Below, in pieces: positions 25,677 through 34,091 of a stretch of DNA of 64,000 nucleotides (position 1 is its first letter; every line of letters begins with the position of its first letter). Under the pieces are notes generated by a model. It did no database searches, was not told where the DNA came from, and worked only from the letters and a program-made list of their open reading frames with translations. The translations under genes and the position numbers were made by a program. The stretch is from Roseomonas sp. E05. GTDB taxonomy: Bacteria; Pseudomonadota; Alphaproteobacteria; Acetobacterales; Acetobacteraceae. The stretch spans positions 434,001 through 498,000 of the forward strand of contig NZ_JASIRT010000001.1 in the NCBI RefSeq assembly GCF_030063475.1, read 5' to 3'.

Positions 25677-27002
25677 ATGTCCCACGTCCTGCACCGCACC
25701 GTGCGCGCCGAGCCGGAGGTCGCGGTCCGCGGCGAAGGCATCATGCTGACCCTGGCCGACGGACGGCAGATCATCGACGCCGCCGGTGGGGCCGCGGTCG
25801 CCTGCCTCGGGCACGGCAACCGCCGTGTCATCGAGGCGATCGCGGCGCAGGCGCGGCAGGTCAGCTACATCCACACCGGCTTCTTCACCTCGGCACCCGC
25901 CGAGGCCCTGGCAGACCAGTTGCTGGGCCACGAGCCAGGCGGGCTGACCCGCGCCTTCTTCGTCTCCTCCGGCTCCGAGGCGATGGAAAGCGCGCTGAAA
26001 ATGGCGCGGCAGTATTTCATCGAGCTGGGCCAGCCGCAGCGGACGCATTTCATCTCCCGGCGCCAGGGCTATCACGGCAACACCCTCGGCGCGCTCGCCG
26101 CCAGCGGCCATCCCGCCCGCCGCGGCATCTACGAGCCCGTGCTGTCACAGAGCTTCAGCCGCGTTTCGCCCTGCTTCGCCTATCGCGAGCAGGGCGACGG
26201 TGAGAGCGACGCGGAGTATGTCGCGCGGCTCGCCGCCGAGCTGGAAGCGGAGTTCCAGCGCATCGGGCCGGACAAGGTGATCGCCTTCTGTGCCGAGACC
26301 ATCGTCGGCGCCGCCACGGGCTGCGTCACCGCCCTGCCCGGCTATTTCAAAGCCGTTCGCGAGGTCTGCGACCGGCATGGCGCATTGCTGATCCTCGACG
26401 AGGTGATGAGCGGCATGGGCCGCAGCGGCACCACCCATGCCTGGGAGCAGGAGGGCATCGTGCCCGACCTTCAGGCGGTGGCGAAGGGACTGGGCGGCGG
26501 CTATCAGCCGATCGGCGCGCTGCTGGTCTCCCGCCGGGTGATGGCGGCGCTGGAGGCCGGCAGCGGCGGCTTCGTGCATGGCCACACCTATCAGGCACAT
26601 CCCCTCGCCTGCGCGGCCGCGCTCGAAGTCCAGCGCATCATCGCCGAGGAGAACCTGCTCGCCAATGTCCGCGCCATGGGCGCGCGGCTGGAGGCGGGGC
26701 TGATCGAGCGCTTCGGCAACCACGCGCATGTCGGCGACATCCGCGGGCGGGGCCTGTTCCGCGCGCTGGAGTTTGTCGAGGACCGCGCGAGCAAGCGGCC
26801 CTTCGACCCGGCGCGGGGCCTCGCGACGCGCCTCAAGGATGCCGGGCTGGCGCATGGCATCGCTGCCTATCCCTGCTCCGGCACGATTGACGGGAAGCGC
26901 GGCGAGCACCTGATCGTGGCGCCGCCCTACAACGTCACGCCGGCGGAGATCGACAGCATTGTCGAACGCCTTGGCGACAGCGTGGAGGCTGCGCTGCGCT
27001 GA
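25677..27002 (+). CDS. Class III (omega) aminotransferase
   Basis: A PLP enzyme of the acetylornithine/omega-amino-acid aminotransferase group, 441 residues. The fold-type I pattern is clear: FVSSGSEAMESALKMARQY, RRQGYHGNTLGALAASGHP, LLILDEVMSGMGRSG and LQAVAKGLGGGYQPIGALLV, where Lys270 is the Schiff-base residue, then HGHTYQAHPLACAAAL. The amino donor cannot be read from sequence. GGAGGAAACCCG precedes the ATG at 25677; longer in-frame readings run into the repeat. It stands alone on the plus strand and converges with the flavin monooxygenase gene 51 bases away. Confidence 0.92.
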   Translation: MSHVLHRTVRAEPEVAVRGEGIMLTLADGRQIIDAAGGAAVACLGHGNRRVIEAIAAQARQVSYIHTGFFTSAPAEALADQLLGHEPGGLTRAFFVSSGSEAMESALKMARQYFIELGQPQRTHFISRRQGYHGNTLGALAASGHPARRGIYEPVLSQSFSRVSPCFAYREQGDGESDAEYVARLAAELEAEFQRIGPDKVIAFCAETIVGAATGCVTALPGYFKAVREVCDRHGALLILDEVMSGMGRSGTTHAWEQEGIVPDLQAVAKGLGGGYQPIGALLVSRRVMAALEAGSGGFVHGHTYQAHPLACAAALEVQRIIAEENLLANVRAMGARLEAGLIERFGNHAHVGDIRGRGLFRALEFVEDRASKRPFDPARGLATRLKDAGLAHGIAAYPCSGTIDGKRGEHLIVAPPYNVTPAEIDSIVERLGDSVEAALR

Positions 27003-27021
27003 GGCGGACCACGGGGCCCGG

Positions 27022-27037
27022 GGTGGCCGCGGCCACC
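27022..27037. terminator. Palindrome between convergent genes
   Basis: A perfect 16-base palindrome, GGTGGCCGCGGCCACC, in the 51-base gap between the converging aminotransferase and LLM monooxygenase genes. It could form a hairpin in either transcript, though the loop would be tight and no U-tract follows. Confidence 0.35.
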
Positions 27038-27053
27038 TCGGCGGGGGTTTGCC

Positions 27054-28391
27054 CTAAGCGGCGGCGTGGCGGTTGGGCGGCCGGCGGAGGCCGAGATGCT
27101 CCCTCAGGGTGCTTCCCTCATAGCCCCTGCGCATCAGCCCGCGCCGTTGCAATTCCGGGACCACCTTCCCGACGAAGGCGGCAAGCCCGCCCGGCAACAG
27201 GCTGAAGGTCAGCATGAAGCCGTCGCAGGCGCCGCCGGTGAACCATTCCTCCAGCCGGTCCGCCACCTGCACGGGCGTGCCGCGCAGCGTCTGCCGGCCG
27301 CGCTCGTAGCGCAGGTAGAGCTGGCGCAGCGTCAGCCCTTCAGCCCGGATCAGATGCACGATATGGTCGAAGAAAGCCTTGTGGAAATTGGCGGATTTCG
27401 GGATGCGGTCCTCCGGGATCGGCTCGTCGAGCGGCAGGTCGGAGAGGTCGGTCTCCAGGTCCATGCCGAGATACATGCGGCCGACATCGGGGTGGATGAG
27501 GTGCTGCAGCGTCTGGTGCAGGTCCTCGGCCTCCTGCGCGCTGTCGGCGATCAGCAACGGCATGCCGGCCAGCACCCTGAGGTCCTCCGGCTGGCGTCCG
27601 TACTTCGCCATGCGCCCCTTGAGGTCGTGGTAGAAGGCCCGGCTGCCTTCCAGGGTGCCCTCGGAGGAGAACACCACCTCCGCCGTCTCCGCCGCCAGCT
27701 CCTTGCCTGCCTCGGAGGCGCCGGCCTGGATGATCACCGGCTGCCCCTGCGGCGTGCGCTCGATGTTCAGCGCGCCGCGGACGCGGAAATGCCTGCCCTC
27801 GTGCTGCACCGGGTGCTGCTTGGCGGGGTCGAAGAACAGGCCGGAACTGCGGTCGCGCAGGAAGGCGCCGTCCTCCCAGCTGTCCCACAGTGCCTGCACG
27901 ACCTGGACGAACTCGCGCGCCCGCTCGTAGCGCTCGGCATGCGGCGGCAGGCGGTCCAAACCGAAGTTGCGCGCGGCGAAGTCGTTGGCGGAGGTGACGA
28001 CGTTCCAGGCGGCGCGCCCATGGCTGATGTGGTCGAGCGAGGCGAATTGCCGGGCGATGTTGTAGGGCTCGCTGAAGCTGGTGCTGGCGGTGCCGCCGAG
28101 GCCGATATGGCGCGTTGCGCCGGCGAGGGCGGAGAGCAGCGTCAGCGGCTCCAGCACGTTCATGTAGAGCGGCATGCGGCTGAAGCCCGCCAGGTTGCTG
28201 GTCCGCGCCGCCGGCGTGTCGGCGATGAAGAAGAGGTCGAACAGGCCGCGCTCGGCGAGTTGCGCCGTCTCGCGGTGCCATTCGATGCTGGTGGAGGCGT
28301 CCGCCCGGGTCTCCGGGTGGAGCCAGGAGGCGATGTGCGAGCCCGTGGCGCCCACCAGGATGGCGAGCGCCATCCTCCGCTTCTCCGTCAT
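27054..28391 (-). CDS. LLM-class flavin-dependent monooxygenase (NtaA/SnaA/DszA family)
   Basis: A reduced-FMN-dependent monooxygenase of the bacterial luciferase superfamily, 445 residues. The nitrilotriacetate monooxygenase subgroup is suggested by HIASWLHPETRADASTSIEW, FFIADTPAARTSN, GLGGTASTSFSEPYNIARQF, SLDHISHGRAAWNVVTS and GQPVIIQAGASEAGKE. The natural substrates of such enzymes (aminopolycarboxylates, sulfur heterocycles, others) vary too widely to assign one here. A partner flavin reductase is not adjacent. Start ATG 28391 with GAGGAGACC upstream; 25 bases separate it from the racemase-family gene, so the two are probably co-transcribed. Confidence 0.9.
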   Translation of the reverse strand: MTEKRRMALAILVGATGSHIASWLHPETRADASTSIEWHRETAQLAERGLFDLFFIADTPAARTSNLAGFSRMPLYMNVLEPLTLLSALAGATRHIGLGGTASTSFSEPYNIARQFASLDHISHGRAAWNVVTSANDFAARNFGLDRLPPHAERYERAREFVQVVQALWDSWEDGAFLRDRSSGLFFDPAKQHPVQHEGRHFRVRGALNIERTPQGQPVIIQAGASEAGKELAAETAEVVFSSEGTLEGSRAFYHDLKGRMAKYGRQPEDLRVLAGMPLLIADSAQEAEDLHQTLQHLIHPDVGRMYLGMDLETDLSDLPLDEPIPEDRIPKSANFHKAFFDHIVHLIRAEGLTLRQLYLRYERGRQTLRGTPVQVADRLEEWFTGGACDGFMLTFSLLPGGLAAFVGKVVPELQRRGLMRRGYEGSTLREHLGLRRPPNRHAAA

Positions 28392-28416
28392 TTCGGTCTC
28401 CTCTCCTCGACGGTAT

Positions 28417-29163
28417 TCAGTCGCGCGCCGCCTGCGCCGGCAGGGCGAAGATCGAGCCCCAGCGCGCCATCGGCGCCATCCCTGCGCCCGCGAGGTGCAG
28501 CGCCTTCCACAGCACGGTGGCGATGCTGTCATAGACCGGCAGGCCCAGTTCCGCCTCCAGCAGCGGCACGCGCAGGGCGCCGCGCAGGTTGGTGCAGACC
28601 ACGGCGACCGCCTGCGGCCCCGCGGCGGCCACCTCCCGCACCATGCGCTCCACCCTTGCCTCCTCCACCGCCGCGAAGGCGAAGTTCTCCTGCAGCCCGA
28701 GATGCCGCTCCGCCACGCAGTCCACGCCGATCCCTGCATAGTTGGCGATGATCTTCGCCTGCAGGTCGCCACGGTAGGGCGTCACCAGGCCCATGCGCGT
28801 CACGCCGGTGCTGGCCAGGATTTCATTCAGCGCCAGCATCGAGGTGGTCGCAGGAATGCCGGTGGCCTCCGTGATGCGGCGGCAGAGCCGCGCATCGGCC
28901 TCGAAGCCGAGCCAGCCGCCGGAGGTGCCGCTCCAGCCGATCACATCCACCCGCGCATCGGCCAGCAGTTCCGCCGCGCGCAGGATGGCGCTGTCGTCGA
29001 ACTGCGCCAGCGCGGCGGGCGAGAGCGCGATCTCGGTGACGCGGAAGCGCGCGAAATGCGCGGAGGTCCCGGGCAGCACGGCGAGCATCGCCTGCGTCAG
29101 CGGCTCCAGCACGGTGTTGGAGGACGGCGTCAGGATGCCGAGGCGAATGCGGGGTTCACTCAT
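28417..29163 (-). CDS. Asp/Glu racemase superfamily protein (maleate isomerase / arylmalonate decarboxylase type)
   Basis: The 248-residue protein has the features of the maleate cis-trans isomerase/arylmalonate decarboxylase branch: RLGILTPSSNTVLEPLTQAM at the start, DVIGWSGTSGGWLGFEAD, a GIPATTSMLALNEIL block and AVAVVCTNLRGALRVPLLE. The second catalytic Cys of the superfamily is present in VVCTNLR, while the first position carries Gly-Thr-Ser, as in some decarboxylases. The reaction therefore cannot be fixed from sequence. ATG 29163 has GGAGAGG upstream. It is transcribed ahead of the flavin monooxygenase, suggesting a shared catabolic role. Confidence 0.82.
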   Translation of the reverse strand: MSEPRIRLGILTPSSNTVLEPLTQAMLAVLPGTSAHFARFRVTEIALSPAALAQFDDSAILRAAELLADARVDVIGWSGTSGGWLGFEADARLCRRITEATGIPATTSMLALNEILASTGVTRMGLVTPYRGDLQAKIIANYAGIGVDCVAERHLGLQENFAFAAVEEARVERMVREVAAAGPQAVAVVCTNLRGALRVPLLEAELGLPVYDSIATVLWKALHLAGAGMAPMARWGSIFALPAQAARD

Positions 29164-29394
29164 CGATCCTCTCCTGCGGGGACAGGCATGACCCTCCACC
29201 GCTGCGGACGCCCGGCCTCCCCGGGGGGTTTCCGGCAGCGTGGCATGGCGCGGCGACGGAACGCCAGCCCCCCCCCGCCGCGGCGGGAAGGGACCGGCCT
29301 GTCGCCGTCGCCAAGCCTCAGGGCAGCAGGATAGGATGTCCGGAACGGCCCCAGGGTTCATCCTGGCGGCGATGCGTGAAGGAGAGAAGACGCC

Positions 29395-30570
29395 ATGAGC
29401 CTTGCCGCGCGGTGCGATGCGGTGTTGCGCGCTGCCACCGGGGAGGGCCGGGTGCCGGGCGTGGTGGCGATGGCGGCCAGGCCGCAGGGCCTCCTCTACC
29501 AGGGCGCCGCGGGCCTGCGCGACCTCCCGGCCGGGCTGCCGATGCGGGAGGATACGGTGTTCCGCATCGCCTCGCTGACCAAGGCGGTGACGTCCATCGC
29601 GGCGCTGCAACTGGTCGAGCGGGGCGCCCTCTCGCTGGAGGCGCCGCTTGCGGAGCTGCTGCCCGAGCTGGGCCGGCTACAGGTGCTGGAGGGCTTCGAT
29701 GCCGATGGCGCGCCCCGCCTGCGGCCGCCCGCCCGGCCGGTGACGCTGCGGCACCTGCTGACCCACACCGCCGGCTTCGGCTACGACATGTGGAACCCGG
29801 AGATCCTGCGCTACCAGGAGGTGACGGGGCATCCCTCCACCCGCACGGCCCGCAAATCGGCCTTGCTGGCGCCGCTGCTCTTCGATCCCGGCGCGCGCTG
29901 GAACTACAGCATCGGCACGGATTGGGCCGGGCTGGCGGTGGAGGCCGCCAGCGGGCTGGGGCTGGAGGACTATGTCCAGCGGCACATCCTCGGCCCGCTG
30001 GGGATGCGGGACAGCGGCTTCCTGCTGCCGCCGGAGCGGCAGGCGCGGCTGGCGGCGCTGCATCGGCGCGAGGAGAGGGGCGGATGGGCCGCGCAGCCCC
30101 CCAACCCGACGGCCGCGCCGCCCGAGTTCCATCGCGGCGGCGGGGCGATGTATGCGACCGCGCCGGACTACCTCACCTTCCTGCGGATGCTGCTGGCCGG
30201 CGGCACGCTCGGCGAGGCCCGCATCCTCTCGCCCGGCAGCATGGCGCTGGTGGCGCGGAACCAGATCGGCGCGCTGCCGGTCACGCCGATGCGCAGCGCC
30301 ATGCCTGCCCTCACCTGCGACGTGAACCTCTTTCCCGGCACGCCGCTGCGCTGGAGCCTGGCCTTCCTGGTCAATGAGGCGGATGTGCCGGGCCGGCGGC
30401 ATGCCGGCAGCTTCGGATGGGCGGGGCTGACGAACTGCTACGGCTGGGTGGACCCGACGCGGCAGCTCGCCGCCATCGTCATGATGCAGTTCCACCCCTT
30501 TGCTGATCCCGCGGCACTGGGCGTGCTGGAAGGCTTCGAACGGGCGCTCTACGAAAGGCTGGGGGAATGA
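29395..30570 (+). CDS. Beta-lactamase-family serine hydrolase (class C / esterase type)
   Basis: A 391-residue cytoplasmic serine hydrolase of the beta-lactamase/penicillin-binding-protein fold. The nucleophile motif is Ser60-Leu-Thr-Lys63 (FRIASLTKAV), the second motif is Tyr171-Ser-Ile (RWNYSIGTDW), and HAGSFGWAG stands where class C enzymes have the KTG-like third motif. LLTHTAGFGYDMWN is common in esterases of this family. There is no signal peptide, so an esterase or amidase role is more likely than antibiotic resistance. The last codons (LGE) and the TGA at 30568-30570 are encoded within the left arm of a dispersed palindromic repeat, so the C-terminus may have been altered by its insertion. 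Confidence 0.88.
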   Translation: MSLAARCDAVLRAATGEGRVPGVVAMAARPQGLLYQGAAGLRDLPAGLPMREDTVFRIASLTKAVTSIAALQLVERGALSLEAPLAELLPELGRLQVLEGFDADGAPRLRPPARPVTLRHLLTHTAGFGYDMWNPEILRYQEVTGHPSTRTARKSALLAPLLFDPGARWNYSIGTDWAGLAVEAASGLGLEDYVQRHILGPLGMRDSGFLLPPERQARLAALHRREERGGWAAQPPNPTAAPPEFHRGGGAMYATAPDYLTFLRMLLAGGTLGEARILSPGSMALVARNQIGALPVTPMRSAMPALTCDVNLFPGTPLRWSLAFLVNEADVPGRRHAGSFGWAGLTNCYGWVDPTRQLAAIVMMQFHPFADPAALGVLEGFERALYERLGE

Positions 30571-30676
30571 ATTCCCCCAGACCCCCTTCTTTTTTCTTCG
30601 GGTTTCCTGTGCGGGCGGGCAGCGGGCGCCAAAACTGACAAAAAGAAGAAGGGGGTTCGGGGGAATTCATTCCTCC
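30561..30676. repeat. Palindromic repeat, family 1, copy B
   Basis: The left arm GGGGGAATGAATTCCCCC, followed by AGACCCCCTTCTTTTTTCTTC, pairs with AAAAAGAAGAAGGGGGTTC followed by GGGGGAATTCATTCCTCC. The centre again contains GCGGGCGCC-type sequence and AAAACTGAC (compare GTCAGTTT in copy A). The element lies between converging genes, and the hydrolase stop codon falls inside its left arm. The livF-like stop is nine bases beyond the right arm. Confidence 0.85.
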
Positions 30677-30684
30677 GATCTTTT

Positions 30685-31422
30685 CTACTTCGCCGGCTCC
30701 ATGCCGAAATAGGCGGCTTCCAGCTTCTGCGCCAGGCCTTCCGTACCGGTCGGCGCAGCCAGCGCCACCTTGCCCTGCACCAGCGCATAGACGCGGTCGG
30801 AGACGGCCAGCGCCTTTTCGATCAGCTGCTCGACCAGCAGCACCGAGACACCGCGCCCACGCAACGCCGAGACAACGGAGAGCACCCGGTCCACCAGGAC
30901 CGGCGAGAGGCCGGCCGAGGGCTCGTCCAGCATCAGCAGCTTCGGGCGCCGAACCAGCCCCTGCGCCACCGCGAGCATCTGCTGTTGGCCACCGCTCAGC
31001 GCGCCCCCGCGCTCGTGCCGCTTGGCGGCAATCTCGGGGAAGAATTCCAGCGCCTCCTCGACGCGCGCCTGCCGCTCGGCACGCGGCAGGCCGTATCCGG
31101 CGAGCAGCAGGTTGTCCAGCACCGTGACCTGCGTGAAGACGCGGTGCCCCTCGATGACATGCACCAGCCCCGCCGCCGCCGTCTCGCGCGGGCCGGCGCC
31201 GGTCAGGTCGCGCCCGCCGAAGTGGAGGCTGCCGGATTCGCGCGGCAACAGGCCGGAAATGGCCGAGAGCAGCGTGGTCTTGCCGGCGCCGTTCGGCCCC
31301 AGCAGCGCCACCACCTCGCCGGCGCGCACCATCAGGTCCACGCCGTGCAGGACGCGGATGCGGCCATGCCCGGCGTGCAGGTCCTGAATCGAAAGAAGCG
31401 CCTCAGGCTCCGAGATAGGCAC
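30685..31422 (-). CDS. Branched-chain amino-acid-type ABC transporter ATPase (LivF family)
   Basis: The 245-residue ATPase drives import by a LivFGHM-type transporter. It shows Walker A GPNGAGKTTL, signature LSGGQQQMLAVAQGL, Walker B LLMLDEPSAGL and the LivF-style opening LLSIQDLHAGHGRIRVLHGV. It overlaps the LivM-LivG fusion gene by 20 bases and is the last gene of the transporter unit. Family members carry branched-chain amino acids, but many homologues carry aromatic acids, urea or short-chain acids, so the substrate is open. Confidence 0.93.
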   Translation of the reverse strand: MPISEPEALLSIQDLHAGHGRIRVLHGVDLMVRAGEVVALLGPNGAGKTTLLSAISGLLPRESGSLHFGGRDLTGAGPRETAAAGLVHVIEGHRVFTQVTVLDNLLLAGYGLPRAERQARVEEALEFFPEIAAKRHERGGALSGGQQQMLAVAQGLVRRPKLLMLDEPSAGLSPVLVDRVLSVVSALRGRGVSVLLVEQLIEKALAVSDRVYALVQGKVALAAPTGTEGLAQKLEAAYFGMEPAK

Positions 31423-33217
31423 TGATCACCTCCTTATGCGCGCGGACCTCGGCCGGCTTGCCCTCGGCCAGCACGCGGCCGAGATTGAGCACGGTGACAT
31501 GGCCGCAGATCTCGAAGATCAGGTCGGCATGGTGCTCCACCAGCAGCACGCCCGTGCCATGCGCGCTGATCTCGCGGATGAGTTGGCCAAGGCGGCGGAT
31601 CTCCTCGGCGGAAAGCCCCGCCGCCGGCTCGTCGAGCAGCAGATAGGCCGGACGCAGCATCAGCGCGCGGGCGATCTCGACGAAGCGCAACTCGCTGTGC
31701 TGCAGGCGGTCGGCACGATAGTCGGCCAGCGCCTCCAGGCCGACCGATTGCAGGGCAAGACGCGCATCGGCCTCCAGCCGCGCCTCGTCGGCCGACTGGC
31801 GTGGCAGCCACAGCATCGCCTCGGCGAAGCTGGCGCGGCCGGAGACGGTGCCGCCGATCATGACGTTCTGCAGCACCGTCGCCTCGCCGATGATGCGCGG
31901 CGTCTGGAAGGTGCGGGCGATGCCCTGCCCCGCGCGGCTCTCCGGCCGGCCGAGCGCCATCGGCTCGCCGCCGAGCGCCAGGCTGCCCTGCTGCGGCCGG
32001 TAGTAGCCGGAGATGACGTTCAGCGTCGTCGTCTTGCCGCTGCCGTTGGGGCCGATCAGCCCGTGCACCTCGCCCGGGCGCAGCACCAGGTCGAGTCCGT
32101 CGATGGCGCGCAGGCCGCCGAACTGCAGCGCGATGCCGCGCAGCTGCATGGGGGGTGCCGGCGGGCGCTGGCCCAGCAGGGCACCGAGCGCAGCGGGACG
32201 CGGCAGGATGGTGCGGTCCGCCGGCAGGCGGCGCCGGCGGCCCAGGTCGATCAGCGCCGCGATGCCACCGGGAATGGCCAGCACGATGGCCAGCAGCATC
32301 GCCGCGTAGAGCAGCGTGGACCAGGCGGCGAGCGGCGCCGCGATCTCCGGCAGGAGCGTCAGCAGCAGCGTGCCCAGCATCGGCCCCAGCACCGAGCCGC
32401 GGCCGCCGATCAGCACGGCGATGAAGAACAGCAGCGACAGCTCGAAGGTGAAGGCCTCGGGCGTGATGTAGGTCTGCAGCCCGGCGAAGAGGCCGCCCGC
32501 CACCGCCGCCATGGCGCCCGCGAAGAGAAAGACGCAGGCCAGCAGCGCGGGCTTGGCGATGCCCGCCGCCTCGGCCGCCACCTCGGCGTCGCGGATGGCG
32601 ATCAGCGCGCGGCCGAAGCGGCTGCGCCCGACATTGCCGGCCAGGATGGTGGCGACCACGGCGAAGCCGAGGCAGAGATAGTAGAGGCCCCAGGCATTGT
32701 CGAAGGGCGCGGGGAAATAGGGGCCGGGAATGCCGATGCCGCCGCCTGTCACGTCCTGCCAGGCCAGCGCGACCTGGGTGACGATGGTGGCGAAGCCGAG
32801 CGTCGTCATGGCGAAGTAGAAGGTGCGCAGCCTGAGCGCCGGCAGGCCGACCACCAGCCCCGCCACCGCCCCCACCACGGCGGCGCAGGCCAGCGCCAGG
32901 AAAGGCGACATCTCCGGCAGCACGTTGCCGGAGACGAGCACGCTGGTGGTGTAGGCGCCGAGCGTCAGCAGCGCGACATAGCCGATGGCGAGCTGTCCGG
33001 CGAAGCCGACGATCAGGTTCAGTCCGGCCACCAGCACCCAGTAGATGGCTGCCCGCGTCGCGATCAGCGCCCAGTAGTCGTTGCCCGCCAGCGGCAGGGC
33101 GATGGCGAGCGCCAGCAGCATGAGGAAGGGCAGCAAGGCGCCCGGCAGCGCCGGCTTCCGCCGGGCGGCGGGGGCGGCGCCGGGCATGGCGGCGGCGCCG
33201 TGTTCTGCGCTGGCCAT
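31403..33217 (-). CDS. Fused permease-ATPase of a branched-chain amino-acid-type ABC transporter (LivM-LivG)
   Basis: A single 604-residue protein joins two normally separate subunits. Residues about 20-330 are a LivM-like permease with many hydrophobic segments (LNLIVGFAGQLAIGYVALLT, LRTFYFAMTTLGFATIV, AVLIGGRGSVLGPMLGT). Residues about 355-604 are a LivG-like ATPase with Walker A GPNGSGKTT, Walker B YLLLDEPAAGLS and H-loop VEHHAD. The signature is unusual: LQHSELRFVEIARAL in place of LSxGQQ. The ATG is one base after the LivH stop. Such fusions are known in this transporter family, so the reading is probably not a frameshift artefact. Confidence 0.9.
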   Translation of the reverse strand: MASAEHGAAAMPGAAPAARRKPALPGALLPFLMLLALAIALPLAGNDYWALIATRAAIYWVLVAGLNLIVGFAGQLAIGYVALLTLGAYTTSVLVSGNVLPEMSPFLALACAAVVGAVAGLVVGLPALRLRTFYFAMTTLGFATIVTQVALAWQDVTGGGIGIPGPYFPAPFDNAWGLYYLCLGFAVVATILAGNVGRSRFGRALIAIRDAEVAAEAAGIAKPALLACVFLFAGAMAAVAGGLFAGLQTYITPEAFTFELSLLFFIAVLIGGRGSVLGPMLGTLLLTLLPEIAAPLAAWSTLLYAAMLLAIVLAIPGGIAALIDLGRRRRLPADRTILPRPAALGALLGQRPPAPPMQLRGIALQFGGLRAIDGLDLVLRPGEVHGLIGPNGSGKTTTLNVISGYYRPQQGSLALGGEPMALGRPESRAGQGIARTFQTPRIIGEATVLQNVMIGGTVSGRASFAEAMLWLPRQSADEARLEADARLALQSVGLEALADYRADRLQHSELRFVEIARALMLRPAYLLLDEPAAGLSAEEIRRLGQLIREISAHGTGVLLVEHHADLIFEICGHVTVLNLGRVLAEGKPAEVRAHKEVISAYLGA

Positions 33218-33218
33218 G

Positions 33219-34076
33219 TCAGACCCTCCGGCTGGCGGCGGCGCCGAACAGGCCCTGCGGCGCTGCCAGCAGCACGATGATGAACAGGGTGAAGACGGCG
33301 ACCGAGGAGAAGATGCCGCCGACGGTGAAGTTGGCCGCCTGCTGGAACAGTCCCAGCGCCAGCCCGCCGATGACGGCGCCGCGGTTGTTGCCGAGCCCGC
33401 CCAGCGCCACGGGGATGAAGCCGTAGAAGTTCAGCAGCGGCCCGTTGGCGAAGAAGGCGAGCAGCAACTGTCCGCCGGAGAAGCCGGCCAGCGCGCCGAT
33501 CGCCCCGGCAAGCGCGTAGCTGCCGATGCGCAGGTTGCGCTCCGGCAGGCCCAGCGCACGGGCGGCGTAGTTGTCCTCCGCCACGGCGATGAAGGCATGG
33601 CCGAGCAGCGTGCGGCGGTAGAGGTATTCCAGCCCGCCGATGGTGACGGCACAGGCCAGCACGGGCAGCCAGTACTTCTCGTGCCAGACGCCCTCCCCGA
33701 GCTCCAGCAGGCGCGGGAAGGGCGCCGGCTCGGTGCCCCATTCAATGGCGGTGATCTGCTGGATGATCAGCGCCACGGCGAGGGTGGTCAGCACATACAG
33801 GTGCTGCTCCAGGCTCTTCAGTACCGGCCGCACCGCGACGAACTCGGTGACGACGCCGACCAGCGCGGCGGCCAGCAGCGTCAGCGGCAGAGCGACGACC
33901 AGCGGCAGCCCCCATCGCAGCATGAAGAGCGAGCCGAGCACGCCGCCGAGCATGCCGAGCTGCCCGGCGGTGAAGCTCATCACCCGCGAGGTGGCGAACA
34001 TGGTGTTGTAGGTGATGCCGATGAGCGCGTAGACCGCGCCCATCGCCAGGCCCGTTGCGATGATGGAGGCCAGCAT
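33219..34076 (-). CDS. Branched-chain amino-acid-type ABC transporter permease (LivH family)
   Basis: The 285-residue inner-membrane protein has about eight hydrophobic segments. LivH-type landmarks are GLAMGAVYALIGITYNTMF near the start, EFVAVRPVL, RATGLPERNLR-like text (here RALGLPERNLRIGSYALAGA) and GGLGNNRGAVIGGLALGL. It lies 15 bases after the binding-protein gene and directly before the LivM-LivG fusion, completing a full transporter with one fused subunit. Confidence 0.92.
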   Translation of the reverse strand: MLASIIATGLAMGAVYALIGITYNTMFATSRVMSFTAGQLGMLGGVLGSLFMLRWGLPLVVALPLTLLAAALVGVVTEFVAVRPVLKSLEQHLYVLTTLAVALIIQQITAIEWGTEPAPFPRLLELGEGVWHEKYWLPVLACAVTIGGLEYLYRRTLLGHAFIAVAEDNYAARALGLPERNLRIGSYALAGAIGALAGFSGGQLLLAFFANGPLLNFYGFIPVALGGLGNNRGAVIGGLALGLFQQAANFTVGGIFSSVAVFTLFIIVLLAAPQGLFGAAASRRV

Positions 34077-34091
34077 GGTGCCGCGCCCGCC

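Noticed and set aside
29395-30570. An antibiotic-resistance beta-lactamase
   Set aside because: It lacks a signal peptide and the YxN and KTG motifs of class C enzymes; YSI and HxGxxG fit esterases of the same fold.
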